Of a DNA stretch of 64,000 nt, positions 33,486 through 44,800 are shown piece by piece. The notes beneath the pieces were generated by a model, which made no database searches, was not told where the DNA came from, and worked only from the letters and a program-made list of their open reading frames with translations. Position 1 is the stretch's first letter, and each line of letters opens with the position of its first letter. The translations under genes and the position numbers were made by a program. The stretch comes from Lobosporangium transversale (lineage: Eukaryota > Mortierellomycota > Mortierellomycetes > Mortierellales > Mortierellaceae), in the NCBI RefSeq assembly GCF_002105155.1, contig NW_019029016.1, positions 1 through 64,000 on the forward strand. Direction: 5' to 3'.

Positions 33486-35217
33486 CTATTCGAGGTTAAG
33501 ACTATCTATATAGCTCTCCGTATCAATATCCGTACCGATATCTATGTCTATGCCCATGTCAACCGTATCATCCCTTGAAAGAATACCATCAGCTAAACTT
33601 GAAAGTTCTGCTTCGGAATTAAGGTCAGTATGGGCCACAGGATCCATGAGGCTCGAGTCGTCTATGACCACAGCAGCTCGCAGAACAATCGAATCTAAGG
33701 TGTGTCGTATGAGCTCATCTGCCGCATGAAAATCTTGCTTATTCAAATTGACGCGCTTGCGGCCAAGCTTCGATGCATTATAGGCAATAGAGCCTGCCGC
33801 GGAGACCGAGCCATAGTGATTACGGACTATCATACTGCTGAGCACCATCTGAAGATGAAAGAGCTGGATCATAGGAAGGGCCCACCGGTGTCTATAATAT
33901 GGCGAAACTTCATCCCTAGAGTATCTCTTTAGCGATCGAATCCTCGATACAGTGAACAGATCTCCAGCAATGATGATCTGGTAATTGTCCCGGAACCACT
34001 CCGTCTGTATGCAAAGTTTTTTGTGCATGACAGTGTCAATGATTGATTTGTTGCCTTCAATCGTAGATTCATCAATTTTCATCGCCGGTAATGGGTACGT
34101 TGCAGTTTTGGTAGTCGCTATCCGATTGCTAATTGGGGCAGGGTTTGAGCAACCCTCAAAGCGGCTGAGATACCTCTGGAGTATCCCTTTAACGTGAAAC
34201 CGATAGGAATCTTCGAAATGGCGTTGGTTCCCCGCTGTAGGCACCAAGCTATTGAGAGTGAGAAGCCGATATGGGTCGTTAACTACCGGCCCCACGTTAA
34301 TGTCGGGGCATTCAACAATAGTTGCAGTTGTCCCGTTCTCAAAACTGTCTCTGTTGGTGGCCCGCTGGTCGTATTTCTGGCTCGCAAAGTTAATGTTATC
34401 ATACAGGAGGAACCATGACTTGTCCTTCACCACCGATTGTACCTTTTTCATCGCACCCTCGGTCAATGAATTAAGGCCGTTGAGGATAGAGGCGTAAGAC
34501 ACAGAGAAGCCAGCGGCAGAGAGTACTTCGATCACCTTACGCTGAGTCCCAGTACTGAACAAAAATAAGCCCATCATCATCTGTATGTAGTTGCAGGTGC
34601 GAGAACGGAGGTTGAGGATCATACTGACTATTAATGATAGGATTGTCTTTGGTGATCTTGTGGGTGTAGAGTTGATATTCGTTAGACTGTTGAGAATCGA
34701 ATAAAGCACTGGTGCCTCTCTTTGTATGATTGCATTGAAAAAATCCAGGGAGAATTCTGCGGATGTTTCCTGCTGGATGTTTGTTGGGGAAGTTTTCAAT
34801 TCATCGAGCTTGACAAGCATATTAACTTCCTGTCGTGCGCTTTCAACAACTACCTCAGAGCAAGCTATAAGGAACTTGGTTTTTTGCTCTTTGCTTTTGC
34901 TTTTTGCTGAGCTTTCTCCCCCAAAGCATGACGACATCGCCTGGACATCGACCGCCGTAGAAAGTTTGAACCATATGCGATACTGCCTCATCAGTGGAAG
35001 TAAAGAATGCTGTTATCATTGTCGCCAATGACATGTTGTTTTCCTTCATGATGGCAACAATCCTTAGTAACGCTGCGTCTCTAGCATTCGATGCTGAAAT
35101 GTAGTCGGCTGTTGACCGTTGGCTGAGTGAAATGACAGGAACATTGTTGGGAGAATTTGACAGAAAAGTGGATGGATAGAAAGGAAATGAGAATAGATGT
35201 GGATCCATATACAACAC
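33486..35217 (-). pseudogene. DUF6589-like protein gene, frame-shifted
   Basis: The main frame (34,991-33,486) includes FLLYDNINFASQKYDQRATN, DSFENGTTATIVECPDINVG, LTLNSLVPTAGNQRHFEDSY and a late FHAADELIRHTLDSI, a pattern I associate with fungal DUF6589 proteins, a family often found among transposons and of unknown function. The N-terminal part (NNMSLATMITAFFTSTDEAV, MVQTFYGGRCPGD) is in another frame at 35,217-34,855, so a frameshift near 34,880 splits the gene unless an intron has been missed. The C terminus is acidic. Family assignment is from memory and moderate. Confidence 0.55.
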
Positions 35218-35219
35218 CC

Positions 35220-35680
35220 AAGGGGTATTTATTCAGGAACACATCACAATTTAATCTTATATTGTTGTGTAACAACGAACATATACATCTTGTATACATC
35301 TCTTGCATACATCTCTTGTATCAATTAGCAGACATCTTGTATCAATTAGCATACACCTTGTATCAATAAACATACATCTTCTAGGGAACGCTTTACACGG
35401 ATGTATGCATTCTTTTCATGGCACCATGGGTGTGTCTGTTTCCAACTTTTCACGTCTGAACATGGTCAGGCTCTATTTTAAATACTCAATTTGACTTAAC
35501 CTTTACAATTTTGGTATCCGAAAAAAAGTATTCTATCCAATTTAGAAACGTGTCTCTGACTTTCTGACGAGGACTCCAACATCCTGCATTCTTTCAAAAG
35601 CCATTTTTCAATAGGGATAGGATCACACCTTCACTTTATTATTAATAATGTACATCTATAATGACCTTAATTCGCATGTC
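35220..35680. other. Spacer with short tandem repeats
   Basis: Near 35,290-35,385 a repeat of about 27 bp (CATACATCTCTTGTATCAAT and variants) occurs about four times. No gene is supported. Confidence 0.5.
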
Positions 35681-35683
35681 CAT

Positions 35684-37907
35684 TCACCGCTCTGTTCTTG
35701 TTCTTCTAGTTCTCATGCGTCTTGGTGCTTGCCTAAGTTCTGCTTGCAGATCAATCCCCATAATATATTGCTTGACATCTAGGAGTTCCTTTGTAGCTTT
35801 GGAATCCACACGATTTGTCCCAGTCTTAAAATTTTGTTTCTTGAACTCCTTAATCTGGTCTTGTGGAACAACAAAAATAAGTGCAACCTCCTCAGAGGAG
35901 TGAATCCACTTATTTTCTCGCATACTTTTCAAAAACGCTTTGAAGGGTTTGCTTTTGATGCCATGATCCTTGTTCGTCGTAACTTGAAGGAGATAGTTCG
36001 GAGCAAGTAACATATCCACACAGGCAAATCTTTTGCTATTTGGGATCCATAGCGATCCTTGCATCTTGCCCTTGTAACATTCAAGAGTATTGAACCATTT
36101 AACGTCCGGGCTAGCTTTGATATCAATGGTTATTTCAGTATTGTCATGAAGGTTCCTGGCCTGAAAGCAACGGTTGCCTATCCGTAGTATGCGCCGCATA
36201 TAAAGCTCGAACATTGCTCCTCTACCTTCACCAACTCTACCATTGGCAAGCCGATTCAATAGTTCATTCCAAGTTTTGTCGTCCACTGCATCATGCACCT
36301 CTTCCATGATATAATCTGAAGCCCATACTAATCGAAATCCTCTATGATCTTTTGTCGGATAACGGTGAAGAAGATGGCTGCTGTAACATTGTGAATCCTT
36401 AGCCTGTTCAAAGTATTGAAGTATCTTCATTGGATCCTTGATGTTGTCAAGGGCTTGATTAACGCGCTCGAGTGCACTGCTTTCTGCTACTGCTCTCACT
36501 TTTTTTTTACAACGATCCTCTGGGGAGTAGAAATCCAGTTCTTTACGCGGTACCTCGAGGACATACCTTGGCACTCCACCAATCATCTCATACAGGTGTT
36601 CCATAAAATCTTCCGGAACCATATGAAAGGCTTCAACCTTGTCTCTGCATTCTTTTAACTCATCTAGCTCCCACGGAGCCATGTAGTATTTCCATGGGAC
36701 TCCCTTCACGATTTCTTTATACAGATTTTCCTCAGAATTTAAAGTTTTTGGCGACACTGAAAAGATAGTCCTGGCGAGCATGAGCTTTGGTGCTGGTGAG
36801 CTATCGACTAGGAACCAAGTAACAGATCGTCCACCGAAAGCATAACACATTGGATCTTCCTTTTGCTGGATGATGATAATAGGTGGGTCTTCCTCATTGC
36901 TAGTGGCAAGCAGCCGGGTAGCAAAGTATACAAGAAAAGATTATTGTCCTATATCGGCTGTCCCTGTGAGGACCATTTGGAGGGCTTCAGGCTTTATATC
37001 TCTGTCTATACCAAACTTATTGATGATCTTATCGTAGAGTTCTTTGAAAGCTGATCCTACGTACAGATCTCGGACCTTGAGCACAGAAAATTTTGTCCCC
37101 CAAGGGCTGGATATCACGTCGATTTCTTGAAATGATGCGTTTTGGAGGGAAGTGGCCGTTTGGGATATTGAATAGTACAGGTCAGTCCTACCCACCCTGG
37201 CGCCATTATTAGCAAGTACTGAAACCAGTTCTTTACTCGAAAGGACGGAGAGATCAGGATCACCGTTTATTATAGCCTTTTGGGCAAGTCCTGCTGCACT
37301 AATTGCCTTCATTTGGTTGCCCTCGTCTAGCTTGGTCTTTTTGGAGGAGCTCCTATCATCCTCGCCATTCTCTAGCTGATCTCGATCTCTTTTCGAAACT
37401 TTGTAAAAATTTAAACAAATAGAATAGTTTTAGAAGGCAGTTTGACGCCTTGAATCGAAACCATCAGTCCAAAAAGAACTAAAGACATACCTCGCTTCGG
37501 TACTTCAACAATAATGTAAATGAGATTATCTGATGCCCCGTCAGGAAAGTAAGTATGGAGTTTCTCAAGTACGTTGTCAAGGACCTTGAGTGACTCTTTA
37601 GGAAACTTGCATAGTTCCTCTACTGTTGAACCATTAGGATGAGCTTGAGAATAAGATCCTTTGCATCGGTACCATTAAAAGCGTTTTCATTCTTTGCTTT
37701 AATGGCATCCTTTAAAAAACCAATGGTTTGGTCGGAACGAATGATCACTGAGAAAGCCGGTTCTCCTTCCACAAGGCAGAAAAGTTTCAGTTTAATTGGC
37801 TTGGGAGACTCGTTGTTTTTGGATTTTGCTGGAGATTTGTTGTCCGTGGTTGAAGATCTAGAGATTGGCGAATTCCGAGTACCCCTGACTGATTTTGCTT
37901 TCGGCAT
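35684..37907 (-). pseudogene. Crinkler-RHS-like gene with destroyed Walker A
   Basis: Exon 37,907-37,493 encodes a CRN header (KLFCLVEGEPAFSVIIRSDQ, TIGFLKDAIKAKN); its second half (LEKLHTYFPDGASDNLIYII) is in another frame, implying a frameshift near 37,645. After an intron (GTATGT; acceptor near 37,402), the body has a basic SKKTK patch and FSVLKVRDLYVGSAFKELYD. The P-loop should follow but reads GTADIGQ, stop, SFLVYFATRLLA near 36,955. The rest (36,850-35,684) is open, with the RHS/CRN signature GGVPRYVLE and a restriction-endonuclease-like end: GAMFELYMRR, CVDMLLAPNYLLQVTTNKD, ALIFVVPQDQ. It ends RRMRTRRTRTER. The gene appears non-functional as an ATPase; the nuclease-like part is well preserved. 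Confidence 0.75.
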
Positions 37908-38189
37908 TATTGTACAAGAATAAAAGAGTAAAAAGATCTGTTTGAGTGGTGAGATGCAACTGAAGGTTGATTGTTACAAAAAAAAACTGTAATTCTTTAT
38001 GCCAAAATTACATCCCGTGATAATAACAAACTGCTTTATAAAAATGTACCTTTTTCTTGTTCCTTTGTGCTCTATAGACCTTGATAAAGGTGTTGTTGGA
38101 CCCAATCATGGTGATCGCCTCGGAAACTGACGCCAGGGCTCCAGTTTCCTTTTCCTTTAAGTTTATGGGTGTTGATTCTTGTCGGGGTA

Positions 38190-38335
38190 CAGTTTCCAAC
38201 AAACAAGATGGGAGGTGAAGAGGAGGAGGAAAGGAAAGAAAAGTTGGGGGTATTTATGAAGATTGTTTTTCTTTTTGTGATATTGATATGACGTTTCACA
38301 GCAACGCAAAGGAAACTTGGTATCCCACCGGATTG
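38190..38335 (-). promoter_or_regulatory. Promoter-like module shared with family A
   Basis: On the minus strand, GGTGGGATACCAAGTTTCCT, TTGCGTTGCTGTGAAACGTC, CATAAATACC and CCCAACTTTTC occur in the same order and spacing as upstream of A2 and A4. It lies about 300 bases before the CRN-type start at 37,907. Between them is a possible non-coding first exon ending near 38,050 (AAAAAG/GTACAT). Confidence 0.5.
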
Positions 38336-38639
38336 CCAAATAGTAAAATATCTGATTTGACAACCCTGAGCTCGCTGTTATTTGACCCTTTTTTTTTATT
38401 GACAAGGATCTCAAGGGTCGTTATTTGACAATCTGCCTCGTCCCAAATTATCCATAGTGTTCACTATCACTTGAAAACCAACAGAATACTCAATGGTGGG
38501 TGTGACATATCAGTCACATGTAAGTAGTGCTTTCACTTGTCATTCATTAGTTATCAATTTCACTCTATTTAAATCAGTAGGAGGTGATCAATAAAGAATA
38601 TTTCCTTCTATTTGTAATATACAAATATACATCATGCAT

Positions 38640-39999
38640 GGTCTACTGAATGGTCACATTGTCATAGGCAACATGGACGAATGTGCGTGTTACCTTTCTT
38701 CATTGAAAATCCGATGAGAAATAAAGAAAATAAACTAAATAAAAGACCCCTCTGCCCTGCAAATCTGATCTGCATCTACTTCTCGAGTCAAAAGGGTGGT
38801 GTGGGGCGGGACATACGCCCATGGTACCTATGACAATGTGAACAGGTCGTCCTTCGTAGACCATTCAGTAGACCATTGTCTACGGTACCATGTCCGTATG
38901 TGGCTCCAGAGGGATCGCTAAAGAGAACAAAACTAAAACAAAACTAAAATTAAAAGAAAACTAAACGAAATGGACCATTAACTAAAAAAAGTCTAGCCTA
39001 GAGTGCTCATGGACATGTTGTTGGAGGCGGCACTCGACAAACGGTAGTGCTTCTTGAAGACTTTCGGGGACGATATCAGCCACTGATACGCCAGCTATAG
39101 CCGCGAGCGTAGAACCTAAGGTTCAGAGCTTAGGCACTTTCTTGTCTCCTAAATCCATCAACGAAGAGATCCTACCATGTGGGAGTCAATAGTAGTCGCA
39201 CGTGCCGGCTAGGTGTGGTTTTTCACAAATCTAATCAAAAGTACAATGCTCCTTGTTGGGCCCTTTGGATGAGGTGGGATAGTGGAAGGACAAGACAATC
39301 TGTCCAGGTAAGCGATGTATGCGTCGACAGGGCATAGCTTCTTGCCAAAGTGAGAGATCGCATGACATTCCCAAAAACCTGCGACGATCTGCCGTAATGC
39401 TAGATTGTGCACTTTGTGAAAGTATTCTGCCAGGAATTCGTCCAAGGGTCGCGTAACGTGGGCCTGGCATTCTTGTAGTTGAGATAACCGTTGAAGAGAA
39501 GTGGTCTCCTGAGGCCAAGGCAACTCAAAAAAAGGTGCTTTGTACTGTTGATCTGGGTTCTTAGGATGGAGAACATACTCGGTGAGGATGTTATCATCGC
39601 CAGAGTTGGCCAAGGGGCGGAAGAAATGGGGGCCGTCAAGTGAAGCTACAGCTACCTTGAGGGCATCAGAGAGAACAAGTATCTTGGCCCGTGGACGATC
39701 AATGGCGATAGGGGAAGGGGAAGGGGAAGGGGAAGGGTTGGCCTGCGTAAGAGCAGCCACCTGCTGACGAAGAGTGTTGATTTCATGGAGTGCATTATGA
39801 GTGTTGTTGGTAGATTTGTCGCTCATTGGAACGAGTAGATAATAGTCTGCAACGGATGAGTTCCAGGGGCGACGAGAAGAAAGATGCGGATCAGATTTGC
39901 AGGGCAGAGGAATCTATTATTTAACCTATTTCTTTATTTCTCGTCGAATTTGCAATGAAGAAATGTGACACACATACGGACATGGTGCCGTAGACAATG
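38640..39999 (-). mobile_element. Non-autonomous DIRS element (DIRS-a), internally deleted
   Basis: The left end starts GTCTACTGAATGG at 38,641 and the right end finishes GTGCCGTAGACAATG at 39,999. An internal complementary region at 38,800-38,905 contains the inverse of the left end joined directly to the inverse of the right end (ATTCAGTAGACCATTGTCTA), as in DIRS retrotransposons. Only the gag N-terminal part and fragments of the tyrosine recombinase remain; the whole RT/RNase H region is missing. At about 1.36 kb it is a small derivative of a DIRS-b-like element. Confidence 0.8.
39209..39826 (-). CDS. DIRS-a gag fused in frame to YR segment
   Basis: The frame of 205 residues begins like the other DIRS gag proteins (MSDKSTNNTHNALHEIN) and contains gag-like PFFELPWPQETTSLQRLSQL and VTRPLDEFLAEYFHKVHNLA. 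It then passes without a break into KKLCPVDAYIAYLDRLS and LLIRFVKNHT, which correspond to the recombinase region (KKICPVEAYTEY and LMRFVKDKS in DIRS-b). In full elements these lie in different frames, so the deletion joined them in frame. A frameshifted YR remnant (STLAAIAGVSVADIV) continues at 39,120-39,030. No catalytic centre is complete. Confidence 0.7.
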   Translation of the reverse strand: MSDKSTNNTHNALHEINTLRQQVAALTQANPSPSPSPSPIAIDRPRAKILVLSDALKVAVASLDGPHFFRPLANSGDDNILTEYVLHPKNPDQQYKAPFFELPWPQETTSLQRLSQLQECQAHVTRPLDEFLAEYFHKVHNLALRQIVAGFWECHAISHFGKKLCPVDAYIAYLDRLSCPSTIPPHPKGPTRSIVLLIRFVKNHT

Positions 40000-40021
40000 T
40001 TTGTAACATTCTATTCGCTTT

Positions 40022-41268
40022 TCATCTTAAATTTGACCACTTGCCTTTTCTACTTGTTCTTGTTCTTTCTTTTGCTTTATGACGGACTTGCCTATTCGTT
40101 TTTTGAGCAATTTTTTTTTTCTCTTCTCGTCCAACTTGGATTATGAACATCATTTCGATGGTGAGTAACGATTCATCCAGGATATATGTGTGTGCTGAAG
40201 GAATGGTTGTTCTTGCGGTGATGAAAAGTAATAGCTCAGTAATTGATGGCGTTTGCTTTTTAAAAGTGAGCTGGCTGATTGCTCCCAACGAAGACTCTGC
40301 TTGCTTCGTCATCGCTTTGTTCAGATTTGCTAACATAACGTAAGAGTTTTTGCTTGACCTCCTTCGGAACATCTTCACAAATCGCTTCGAACCGTCTGCA
40401 CATCTTGTCGATGTATTCATTTTCGCCCCCTTCGTCGCCCTTCACTGATATTAGCTGGGTCCTCGATCGCTTTGCAGTAACAGTTTCATGGCAATCCACT
40501 TCATTCTCCACTCATTTTTGCTCCATTTCCCAACTGATCAGTGGGGCTCAATAATATTGTAAGCAACTCAGTATCTCCTATTTCCTCTATGAAACAGATA
40601 AAAGTAATAAATTAACATCATGATACAATTGAACAGATTATTATCTTTTGAATGACTGGCTTCACCCTCTGAACTAAATTGCCTTCGATGTAATGTCCAC
40701 TCTGATATTATCGAATTGAACTCTTCGTCTGATAGAATAAAATCACCTGGAAACAAAACCCATCTCGGCAAACCTCTTCATGACGATTTAGATGCTTCAA
40801 GGTTTTTACTGTTTGTTACATACCGAGGCTTGGGAGTGCACCTCAAGGGTACTTCCATTTTTATTCATAAGGTCAGAATATTGTGCGACGGTCATGGCAG
40901 GTCCTTTATAAGAGGCTCCCGCCCGGCAACAATAGTAAATACAACTTTTGATCTCCTTGACTTGCCACCTGTAGAAAACATCTCACTGTTGATTCGTACT
41001 GCTGATGCTTTTTGACGTAATGCAGACCCAAAGCCTTTAGTCTCTCTCGAGCAATTTTGTACTGGACCTTTAATGCCTTCTCAGAGAGGACTTTCTTTCC
41101 AGCATTGTCAAACGAATCAAAACATTGATGTCTAGCGACATTAATTGAATGAGGGTATAAGAAATGCCTAGCTGCAAATTCACAGCATTTCAAAAGCAAC
41201 TCATTGTCCATCGCAGGACAATCGTTCTGTTGCCTTAACCTGAAGTCTTGCACACCTGGCTTTTTCAT
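40022..41268 (-). CDS. Unrecognised multi-exon gene or remnant
   Basis: Three frames in one orientation look like exons: 41,268-40,985 (MDNELLLKCCEFAARHFLYP, then a Lys-rich helical part up to a GTGGCA donor), about 40,775-40,640 (VLFPGDFILSDEEFNSIISE) and about 40,510-40,265 (EYIDKMCRRFEAICEDVPKE, KLLRYVSKSEQSDDEA). They have balanced composition and plausible exon ends but I did not verify all junctions. The last part to 40,022 is Lys-rich (KAKERTRTSRKGK). The family is unknown. A family C repeat lies in the presumed first intron. Confidence 0.3.
40790..40985 (-). repeat. Family C fragment, reverse orientation
   Basis: Read on the minus strand it matches 53,130-53,300: CAAGGAGATCAAAAG, TTACTATTGTTGCCGGGCGG, CATGACCGTCGCAC, GAGGTGCACTCCCAAGCCTC. 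It sits between two candidate exons. Confidence 0.5.
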
Positions 41269-41269
41269 T

Positions 41270-41812
41270 TAGACCCATTATTGGCAGTCACAAGAGAAGC
41301 AAGTGGCAATGTGTCCCTCAACACAGTCCAGACATTCAAGAATGATTTCATTTCATTCAAACGCCATAAAGGACAGGGACATTCTTCTTTGATCCATCTC
41401 AATTAAAAAAAGAAAAAGAATCAAGCAAACATGACAAAAGAGCAATTGTCCATACGCCCATGTGCTCTGTATAAAAAAAAAGAACATTCCATGGAGTCAA
41501 GGGCGCAGGTATGCAATCATTATTTTGCCAACTGTACCACAAAGTAAATAGACAAGAATGATTTTAGATGAGCCGCGTACTTTTTCATCTTTTTACATCA
41601 TTACCATCACATAAATCCCCCTTCGCATTTCCTCTTTATTAATCCGAATCTCTTGAAGTATATACATGTAAGAAATTCCAAGATGCCTAGGAACTCATCT
41701 GAAAACACCGCTTCCACTCACCATTAACGCACAGTCCCTTTCTTTAACAATCATTATCCATTCAAGGATACGGATAGGCTACAATCCAAGGGCAAAAGGA
41801 AGACATTAAACC
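41270..41812. other. Upstream region of the NACHT-WD40 gene
   Basis: No frame is supported here. TATATACATG at 41,660 is a candidate core promoter element about 150 bases before the ATG. Confidence 0.35.
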
Positions 41813-44800
41813 ATGTTTGGTAACATCAATTCTCCGTCTCGGAAGACACTCTCTCCAACCCAGGCCCTGAGACTCTTCAATTTCTATATGCAAGGCACTC
41901 GCACCATAGACGATGATAATGACATAGTAATGGAGCTATGTTTCGATGCTGACTCTGTACTGTCTCGAATTCAAAAGTCTCCGAAAAAGCCCTTTGCCTC
42001 AATGTCTTCAGGTTCTTCGATCTCTTCAGGTTCCAATGAAGACATGGCATTGCGCCAAGGTATCGCCTCTGCCTACTATGAACTTGCTCGGGTATTTGAA
42101 CAATTGGGTCACCCAGGTGATGCTCAAAGACGGGACAAGAAAGCAGAGAAATGGGGATACGTTCAAGGGATCAGTAATAATATTAACAATAGCAACAATA
42201 TCAGCAGATCGAGTAGAATGCCTATAGGAGCACAAGTGCAGTCAGTTGCAACTATTTCAAAGGACATTTTTAATCATAATGACTCTCCAACAATCATCAG
42301 GCACAGCTTACCGGATGCTGATACTCACCTAAATGATACCCACCAGCTTGTATATTGCCTTGGCCTGCTCTCTACTGCTTCTGTCCCAACCACCAACCTC
42401 ACCGATAAAGAGAAAGAGTGGTGCCATATCATATCAGCCGATAAAGATGAGTATGAGCGATTGCATAAATTGGCATCGGATGTGATTGAAATTTTCAGCA
42501 CCAATGATGTTAAGGCCGAAACTGCTGTCGTAGAGGTTGTATCTCTGGCTCCGGCTCTCGACCAAATTCAGTTCAGAACATTGCTCATGGCCTTGATCAA
42601 TGGGATTAGTCAGAATATCATACTGGGGACTCATTTGCTGGAAGGATTAGCTCAATTGATACAACGTGGTCCTCTTGGATGCCTCGACTCGGATGATCTT
42701 GTCTCTATCCTCAATATTCTCAGTTCCCGTTTGCAGGGCACACATACCCAATCTGGAAACCATCTCTATCGGCTCTCAGCTACAGTCTCACATGTCCTCG
42801 ATGCCATGGTCAACAGCCAAGTCAAGGGTTTGAAGCGAGAACAACTCCATGAGCCACTTGCTGCATACCTCAAAGGATTGAAAGGCAGCTCAAATCCTCA
42901 TCTAGTCTACCAAGCGGCTTATGCTTTCCAAGCACTACTGTACATTCCAGACGACGAATCAACTATGCAAGGCATGCTTCGACGAACATCAGCAGTATTC
43001 CGAGGAGTATTTGGAATAGTGAGTGCAGTCAAGGACATGAATATGAATGCTTTCATTGATGAGATAAGCAACATCCAGAAAGGTCTTCCATCAGTGACAG
43101 ACATCACGGAAATGAGTTTACAAGTATACAAGGGTACAACCTCGCTGTATGAGAGTGGAGCAACATTCAGAGAGTGTATGGAAGAAGGACTGAGCTTCAG
43201 TCGCAAGTCAGGATGGTATCCAGCACTTCGAGTAGCTGATGGGCTACTCCAGACAGGCGAACTGACCAAGTTCAAGACTCTTGTGTGCGGAGCATCCTGC
43301 CGGAATGAAGCAGCATTCCAATGGGGACTATGTCAAAGACTGGGACAGATTGTGGCTGATGCAAAGTGGAGCATGGATACTCGACAAGATGCCATTATGT
43401 TGTTAGGAGAGATCTACAAGAATGACCAAGAATGGGGTTGCAATGCACATATCAAGCAGTGGATCGTGAATATCCTTAGGCACCTATCCTCGCTGTCACT
43501 GGATGGTCTTCAAGGTGCATATTTCCTTTTTTTCCAAAGGATATGTTTGATGGCTGTAGTAATTAGTAGTATATGTTGACTAATCTACGTACTCCACACT
43601 TACCTTCTTCCCTTCTTTCTGCGCCCTTAATATCCAGTCACAAACACTCTCTTAAATGATCTCGAAAGACATGGAGACGTCAAAAAACAAGATTTATATA
43701 GGAGCTGTCTTCAGGCACCATTAATCCAGTGCATCTTCACTGTCACACCCCCTCCTGCTCCGCCCACCCATCTGCTTGACCGCGTACAGAAGAAGCCTGG
43801 ATTTGAGGACAGTTTACGTCAGCTAAAGAGACGACGGATGGAGACTGGGGATGACCACGGGTTCTACATTCAACAATATGCAAAAGCAAGCCCTCAAGCA
43901 AGCGATGACAAGTTGTTCTTGTTGATGGATAAAGTGAAAGAGTTTTTAGACAGCGACCAAAAAGTGATGCTTGTGCAAGGAGATTCAGGAGCAGGCAAAT
44001 CCACATTCAACCGCACTCTGGAGCGCACACTCTGGGAGACGTACCAAAAGAGACATGGTCGGATCCCTCTGTTTATCAACCTTCCAGCCATTGACAAGCC
44101 AGAGAAGGACCTGGTTGCAAAACAGCTGCGAGACTATGGTTTCACGGACTTAGAGATCAAGGAACTGAAGATGAACCGATCATTCATCTTGATATGTGAT
44201 GGATATGATGAGAGCATGCAGACCAACAACTTGTATGCATCCAACCAACTGAATAAGGCTGGAGAGTGGAAGGGTCAGATGGTGATCAGTTGTCGCAGTG
44301 AATATCTCGGATCGGACTATCGAGACCGATTCCAGCCTATGGACCGCAATCATCGAGCAGATAGTGGATTGTTCCAAGAGGCAGTGATTGTGCCATTCTC
44401 AGAGACGCAGATTGAAGATTATATTGAACAATATGTCGATTCTATGGACTTACTGTGGGGCGTGGAGGACTATAAGCGCGCACTCAAGATGATTCCTAGC
44501 TTACAAGAGCTTGTGAGGAACCCATTCATACTATCGATGTCACTTGAAGTACTCCCACGGATGGTGGATCCAAGCCAAGACATTTCTAATACCAAGATCA
44601 AGCGGGTCACATTGTATGACCAGTTTGTTGAGCTATGGCTCGAACGAGGCAAGAAGCGACTAGGTGAAACACTTAGGCCAGAAGATAGAAAGATGTTCCG
44701 GATATTTACAGATGAAGGGTTTGCACAGAATGGAGTCAAGTACCTGACAGAGCTAGCTATAGCGATCTATAAGCATCAAGATGGCAACCCAGTGGTGGAG

